Shown here piece after piece: positions 14,659 through 17,679 of a stretch of DNA of 17,679 nt. The stretch spans positions 1 through 17,679 of the forward strand of contig JALQTF010000042.1 in the NCBI GenBank assembly GCA_023264085.1. Direction: 5' to 3'. This DNA is from Acholeplasmataceae bacterium (GTDB lineage: Bacteria; Bacillota_I; Bacilli_A; Acholeplasmatales; Acholeplasmataceae). The notes below the pieces were generated by a model. It had not been told where the DNA came from. It worked only from the letters and a program-made list of their open reading frames with translations, and ran no database searches. Both the position numbers and the translations under genes were made by a program. How positions within the stretch are numbered: position 1 is the stretch's first letter; each line of letters opens with the position of its first letter.

Positions 14659-15565
14659 AATTCTTGGTACAGGACATTATGTTCCAAATCAAGTTGTGAC
14701 TAATCATGACTTAGAAAAGATTGTGGATACATCAGATGAGTGGATTGTATCTCGAACTGGTATTAAAGAGCGTCGAAAAGTGAATCACGAAACAACGCAT
14801 GAAATGGCATATTTAGCGTCTAAAAAAGCCCTTGAAGAGGCTAAAATAGATGCATCTGACATTGATATTATTATCGTTGCAACCATTACAGAAAATCAAA
14901 AAACGCCAGCAGTTGCAAACTTTGTAGCCGGTTTATTAGGAATTGAACACGATGTGATGAGTTTTGATCTTAATGCGGCATGTACTGGATTTGTTTATGC
15001 ATTAGAAGTTGCAGCATCGCTCATACAACATCCTAAATACAGAAAAGCACTTGTGATCGGTGCGGAAACGTTATCGAATGTATTGGATTATACCGATAGA
15101 AATACATGTATTTTGTTTGGTGACGGTGCGGGTGCTGTTGTTTTAGAAAAGGGTCAAGAGCAACAATTAGGTTATTTTTACAATACGTCACGACCAGATA
15201 TGACAAACACATTAGATGTTGGCAAATATATTAAAATGGACGGTCGAAAAGTATTTTTATTTGCAGTTGAAGTGATTGAAAAAAGTATTTTAAAAGTTTT
15301 AAATGATGCCAATTTATCATTAGATGATATTGATCATATTATTCCTCATCAAGCAAACGAACGTATTATTTTAGCCGTTTCAAAAAGCATGAATGTGTCC
15401 ATGGATAAGTTTGTCATGAATATTGCATCTTACGGTAATACCTCAGCAGCAAGCATTCCATTGACACTTTCAGAATACAAAAAGAAACATTCTGAAACTA
15501 AAACCTTACTATTTGTTGGATTTGGTGGTGGCTTTACATATGGTGCAGCCATTGTTAAGGTATAA
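14642..15565 (+). CDS. fabH: Beta-ketoacyl-ACP synthase III
   Basis: This 307-residue condensing enzyme joins acetyl- or branched acyl-CoA to malonyl-ACP and so starts fatty acid synthesis. The catalytic triad is visible: C114 in DLNAACTGFVYA, H236 in IIPHQAN (233-239) and N266 in SYGNTSAAS. The N-terminal DEWIVSRTGIKERR (32-45) is the usual substrate-lid region. The protein is slightly shorter than the usual 312-325. It starts inside accA, with a GAAAGGAC site, and fabD follows after three bases. Confidence 0.96.
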   Translation: MNLPIKILGTGHYVPNQVVTNHDLEKIVDTSDEWIVSRTGIKERRKVNHETTHEMAYLASKKALEEAKIDASDIDIIIVATITENQKTPAVANFVAGLLGIEHDVMSFDLNAACTGFVYALEVAASLIQHPKYRKALVIGAETLSNVLDYTDRNTCILFGDGAGAVVLEKGQEQQLGYFYNTSRPDMTNTLDVGKYIKMDGRKVFLFAVEVIEKSILKVLNDANLSLDDIDHIIPHQANERIILAVSKSMNVSMDKFVMNIASYGNTSAASIPLTLSEYKKKHSETKTLLFVGFGGGFTYGAAIVKV

Positions 15566-15568
15566 CAT

Positions 15569-16462
15569 ATGAAAACATGTTTGATGTATGCTGGACAAGG
15601 TAGTCAATATGCTGGCATGGGTTTGGATATTATTTCGAAATATCCACATCTTCAATGCGTAATTGATGATGCAAGTCAAATATTAAATGAAGATGTGATG
15701 GCTTGGTTCAATGATCCTGAAAGTTTAAAAAATACATACCAAACACAATTAATGATGGTAATTACTCAAGAATTATTTGATCAAGTGTTAAAAGATATTC
15801 ATATCGATGCAGTATTCGGATTTAGTTTAGGAGACATGAGTGCACTTAAACGTGCAGGTATCATTACATTCAAAGAAATGTTAGTGCTTACTCAAGCGCG
15901 TGCCAAAGCCATGCAGTTAGCTTCTGAAACATCAGAAGGTATGATGGCAGCAGTGCTTAAATTAGAACCAAATACAATCGAAAAAATTTGTTTAGACCAT
16001 TCAAAAAATGATTATTATATGATGCCGGTGAATTATAATGCGCCATTACAAACTGTCATTAGTGGTCATATACAAGCGTATGATGAAATCAAACAAGCAT
16101 GTGTAGATGCTGGTGGTAAAGTCTTACCACTCAGAGTTGCAGGTGCATTTCATACACCACTTATGTCAACACATACCCATGTGTATGAAGACGTGATTGA
16201 TACAATCGAATTAAAGGCACCTACAATAAACATTTTTTCAAACGTGACTGGAGATATCACAAATATCATTACGAAACAGGATTTAATTAAACAAATGACA
16301 TCTCCTGTAAGACTTACATCCATTTTCAAACAATTAAAATCACTTGGATTTACCCATTTGATTGAAATTGGACCTGGAAATGTGTTATCACAGCTAGCGA
16401 TAAAACAACTTGAAGACATTTCTGTTTTGACTTATTCAAATGCATTATCTTTGGAGGAATAA
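15569..16462 (+). CDS. fabD: Malonyl-CoA:ACP transacylase
   Basis: This 297-residue enzyme loads malonyl groups on acyl carrier protein. It has AGQGSQYAGMG (8-18), the nucleophile elbow GFSLGDMSAL (84-93) with S86, R111 in the position that holds the malonyl carboxylate, and H195 in AGAFHTPLM as the catalytic base. The elbow usually reads GHSLGE; F and D replace the His after the first Gly and the Glu, while the Ser-His pair is intact. An AAGG site sits at the end of fabH. A GGAGG for fabG overlaps its last codons. Confidence 0.94.
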   Translation: MKTCLMYAGQGSQYAGMGLDIISKYPHLQCVIDDASQILNEDVMAWFNDPESLKNTYQTQLMMVITQELFDQVLKDIHIDAVFGFSLGDMSALKRAGIITFKEMLVLTQARAKAMQLASETSEGMMAAVLKLEPNTIEKICLDHSKNDYYMMPVNYNAPLQTVISGHIQAYDEIKQACVDAGGKVLPLRVAGAFHTPLMSTHTHVYEDVIDTIELKAPTINIFSNVTGDITNIITKQDLIKQMTSPVRLTSIFKQLKSLGFTHLIEIGPGNVLSQLAIKQLEDISVLTYSNALSLEE

Positions 16463-16466
16463 ACAC

Positions 16467-16850
16467 ATGCAACTTAATCAAAAACGTATCCTCATAACAG
16501 GAGGATCAAGAGGTATTGGAAAAGCAATCGTTGAACGGTTCGCTGAAGAAGGTGCGCACGTATTATTTACATATAAATCAAATATGGCATCAGCTTTAGA
16601 CATAGTTGAAGCCTTATCTGCAAAAGGTTATCATGTACATACAGTCAAAGCGGATGTTAGTCAACAAGATGACTGTCAAGCACTTGTAAAACATGTACAA
16701 GATACATTTGGAGGTCTAGATGTGCTCGTCAATAATGCTGGTATTACACGTGATACATTGATGCTAAGGATGTCTTTAGATCAATTTGATGACGTTGTTA
16801 ACACCAATTTGCGTGGCGTTTGGATGCTTACACAAGCACTTCTAAGCTAG
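16467..16850 (+). CDS. fabG: 3-oxoacyl-ACP reductase, 3' end lost at a sequence junction
   Basis: Only the first 127 residues of this normally ~245-residue short-chain dehydrogenase are present. The NADPH-binding TGGSRGIG (11-18), D63, NNAG (89-92) and N114 are intact. The catalytic Ser, Tyr and Lys (expected at about 138, 151 and 155) are missing because the sequence changes to flagellar DNA after MLTQALL. The true start is ATG 16467, with GGAGG at 16453-16457; an upstream in-frame ATG at 16440 lies inside fabD without a site. I see no frame damage before the break, so I read it as an intact gene cut by an assembly join rather than a decayed pseudogene. Whole, it would reduce 3-oxoacyl-ACP in fatty acid elongation. 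Confidence 0.88.
   Translation: MQLNQKRILITGGSRGIGKAIVERFAEEGAHVLFTYKSNMASALDIVEALSAKGYHVHTVKADVSQQDDCQALVKHVQDTFGGLDVLVNNAGITRDTLMLRMSLDQFDDVVNTNLRGVWMLTQALLS
16831..16850. other. Probable chimeric junction between two genomes
   Basis: Plus-strand fabG and minus-strand fliR are both cut here, and about 12-14 bases can be read sensibly in both genes (TQALL of FabG and LEVLV of FliR). G+C rises from about one third to roughly 45-50% across it. No insertion sequence, integrase or att-like repeat is present. Confidence 0.8.
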
Positions 16851-17049
16851 GAAAGCTTACATAATTCATCGCTCCCAGTCCTAATGCAATTGAAAATACA
16901 ATGCGTACAGGTAATGGGACCATTCTAGAGCCAAAAAAAGGTGATGCCACGAGGAACGCTCCCATGCGAAGGGATGCGAGAAATAAACTTAAGAGGTATA
17001 CTAGGATACTCTGCAGCTCCAAAGCAGGAAAAGAGACGACTTGTGACAT
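16831..17049 (-). CDS. fliR: Flagellar biosynthesis protein FliR, N-terminal fragment
   Basis: The first ~73 residues of a membrane protein of the flagellar export gate (normally about 250-260 residues) are present. The sequence has two hydrophobic segments (LQSILVYLLSLFLASLRMGAF and the VFSIALGLGA region) split by the conserved FGSRMVPLPVRI loop, which is typical for FliR. The frame meets a TAA at 16828-16830 only because it runs into fabG sequence, so the remaining two thirds are lost at the junction. Its ATG directly abuts the fliQ stop codon. A virulence-type SctT homologue is the alternative, but the sequence and the FliP/FliQ neighbours favour a flagellum. Confidence 0.82.
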
Positions 17050-17319
17050 CTACAGCCCCTTCATTGCTATTTCCTCAAATATAAATCGGAAATATTCAGT
17101 TAGGGTATTCAGTGTATAAGGCGCCAGTAGGGCCATAGCGCCCAATACGATGAAAAGCTTTGGCACAAAACTCAGCGTCATTTCTTGAATGGATGTCGCC
17201 GCTTGAATGAGACCGATTAGCAAACCAATACCAAGCGCAATCGCCAAAATTGGGCCGGCAGTCATGACGATTTGCCAAAAAGCATAACTTAAATATTGTA
17301 CATTTTGATCATATGCCAT
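17050..17319 (-). CDS. fliQ: Flagellar biosynthesis protein FliQ
   Basis: This complete 89-residue protein has two membrane helices (about residues 15-37 and 51-72). The signature GLIQAATSIQEMTLSFVPKL between them is the conserved FliQ region. With FliP and FliR it forms the export gate of the flagellar type III secretion system. It lies between fliP (one base before its ATG) and fliR (which starts right after its stop), the classical fliPQR order. The DNA is richer in G+C than the fatty acid cluster, and the residues are of Pseudomonadota type. Confidence 0.92.
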   Translation of the reverse strand: MAYDQNVQYLSYAFWQIVMTAGPILAIALGIGLLIGLIQAATSIQEMTLSFVPKLFIVLGAMALLAPYTLNTLTEYFRFIFEEIAMKGL

Positions 17320-17320
17320 G

Positions 17321-17679
17321 TCACACCATAAATGTCGCCGATAGAGATCCGATTGTCATGGCCCAACCATCCACGAGAACGAATAACAAAAGTTTGAAGG
17401 GAAGGGAGATCAACATTGGGGAAAGCATCATCATCCCCAATGACATCAAAATCGAGGCTATCACCATATCAATCACCAAAAATGGTAAAAAGATCAGAAA
17501 GCCAATTTCAAATGCGGTTTTTAATTCAGAAGTTATGAAAGCAGGTAGCACGATATTTAACGGCACCGCGGCTTCAGTCGCAAAGGGACCAGACTTTGAT
17601 AAGTCAACGAACAAATTTAAGGTATCAGTGCGCGTATTCACCACCATGAATTCTTTAAGAAGTGCAATCCCGTCTGTAA
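17321..17679 (-). CDS. fliP: Flagellar biosynthesis protein FliP, C-terminal part (cut by window edge)
   Basis: The frame is open to the window end: codons for TDGIALLKEF precede the internal ATG at 17647, so the gene starts outside. About 119 C-terminal residues of the usual ~245 are seen. They include both FliP signatures: PAFITSELKTAFEIGFLIF and LPFKLLLFVLVDGW, with the LVIDMVIASILMSLGMMMLSP helix between them. FliP is the main gate protein of flagellar export. It ends one base before fliQ begins. Confidence 0.92.
   Translation of the reverse strand, partial: TDGIALLKEFMVVNTRTDTLNLFVDLSKSGPFATEAAVPLNIVLPAFITSELKTAFEIGFLIFLPFLVIDMVIASILMSLGMMMLSPMLISLPFKLLLFVLVDGWAMTIGSLSATFMV

Noticed and set aside
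16440..16469. Earlier fabG start at ATG 16440
   Set aside because: It lies inside fabD with no ribosome binding site; ATG 16467 has GGAGG nine bases upstream and gives the normal FabG N-terminus.
1..16830. Mycoplasma genetic code (TGA as Trp)
   Set aside because: TGA ends several genes (fabV partner, zwf, accC, accD, GNAT) at the right family length and Trp is TGG, so the standard bacterial code fits.
16467..16850. fabG as a natural pseudogene
   Set aside because: There is no frameshift or internal stop before the break, and the break coincides with truncation of fliR and a change in base composition, so a join explains it better.
16843..16859. TAAGCT/AGCTTA inverted repeat at the junction as an attachment site or terminator
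   Set aside because: It is only six bases per arm, has no T-run, and most of it reads as ordinary FliR codons.
16901..17119. Plus-strand ORF in the flagellar region
   Set aside because: It is antisense to fliR and fliQ, rich in Arg/Lys with no family pattern, and is a shadow.
1..17679. CRISPR arrays, insertion sequences, tRNA or rRNA genes
   Set aside because: I saw no regularly spaced repeats, transposase motifs or RNA gene signatures; intergenic gaps are all under about 110 bases.

Overview
The first ~16.83 kb looks like one continuous piece of a low-GC (about one third G+C by eye) Gram-positive-derived genome. I favour an Acholeplasma-like or related deep-branching Mollicutes/Bacillota lineage. 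The reasons are A/T-rich codon use, very tight gene packing with repeated ATGA stop/start overlaps, a standard genetic code (Trp is TGG and TGA is a stop), a complete-looking type II fatty acid synthesis cluster, and an M6-type secreted protease. The assignment is inference, because no rRNA or other marker gene is present.

Layout of the main part: (a) 2-385, the 3' end of an unrecognised gene, ending in a bidirectional terminator. (b) 408-2287, a minus-strand operon of a CsoR-family regulator, an AhpF/TrxB-like flavoprotein and a tandem-thioredoxin-fold protein. A perfect 18-bp CsoR/CstR-type palindrome sits inside its promoter spacer. (c) 2397-4141, a guanylate-kinase-like gene coupled to fabV, an enoyl-ACP reductase. 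(d) 4211-7623, a large secreted M6-type metalloprotease with Ig-like repeats coupled to a small membrane-anchored protein carrying the same kind of repeat; the protease appears to be translated from a leaderless mRNA. (e) 7675-8604, an EamA transporter. (f) 8638-11103, glucose-6-phosphate dehydrogenase, a cyclase-family metal hydrolase and a GNAT acetyltransferase. (g) 11188 onward, accB-accC-accD-accA-fabH-fabD-fabG, which makes malonyl-CoA and starts fatty acid elongation. It has a strong promoter and a FabT-like inverted repeat over the predicted transcription start. FabV from block (c) could supply the enoyl reduction step; ACP, FabF and FabZ are not in the window.

At about 16831-16850 the sequence changes abruptly. 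FabG stops after 127 of about 245 residues. From there to the end, on the minus strand and at clearly higher GC (about 45%), lie fliR (cut at the same point), fliQ and fliP (cut by the window end). These are flagellar export genes of a Pseudomonadota-like type. Two unrelated genes truncated head-on at one point, with a composition shift, most likely mark a chimeric assembly join. The fabG truncation and the flagellar genes should not be credited to the Mollicutes-like organism without read-level proof.

The most interesting biology is the regulator/split-AhpF operon, the leaderless protease with its coupled Ig-like partner, and the FabT-like operator on acc-fab.
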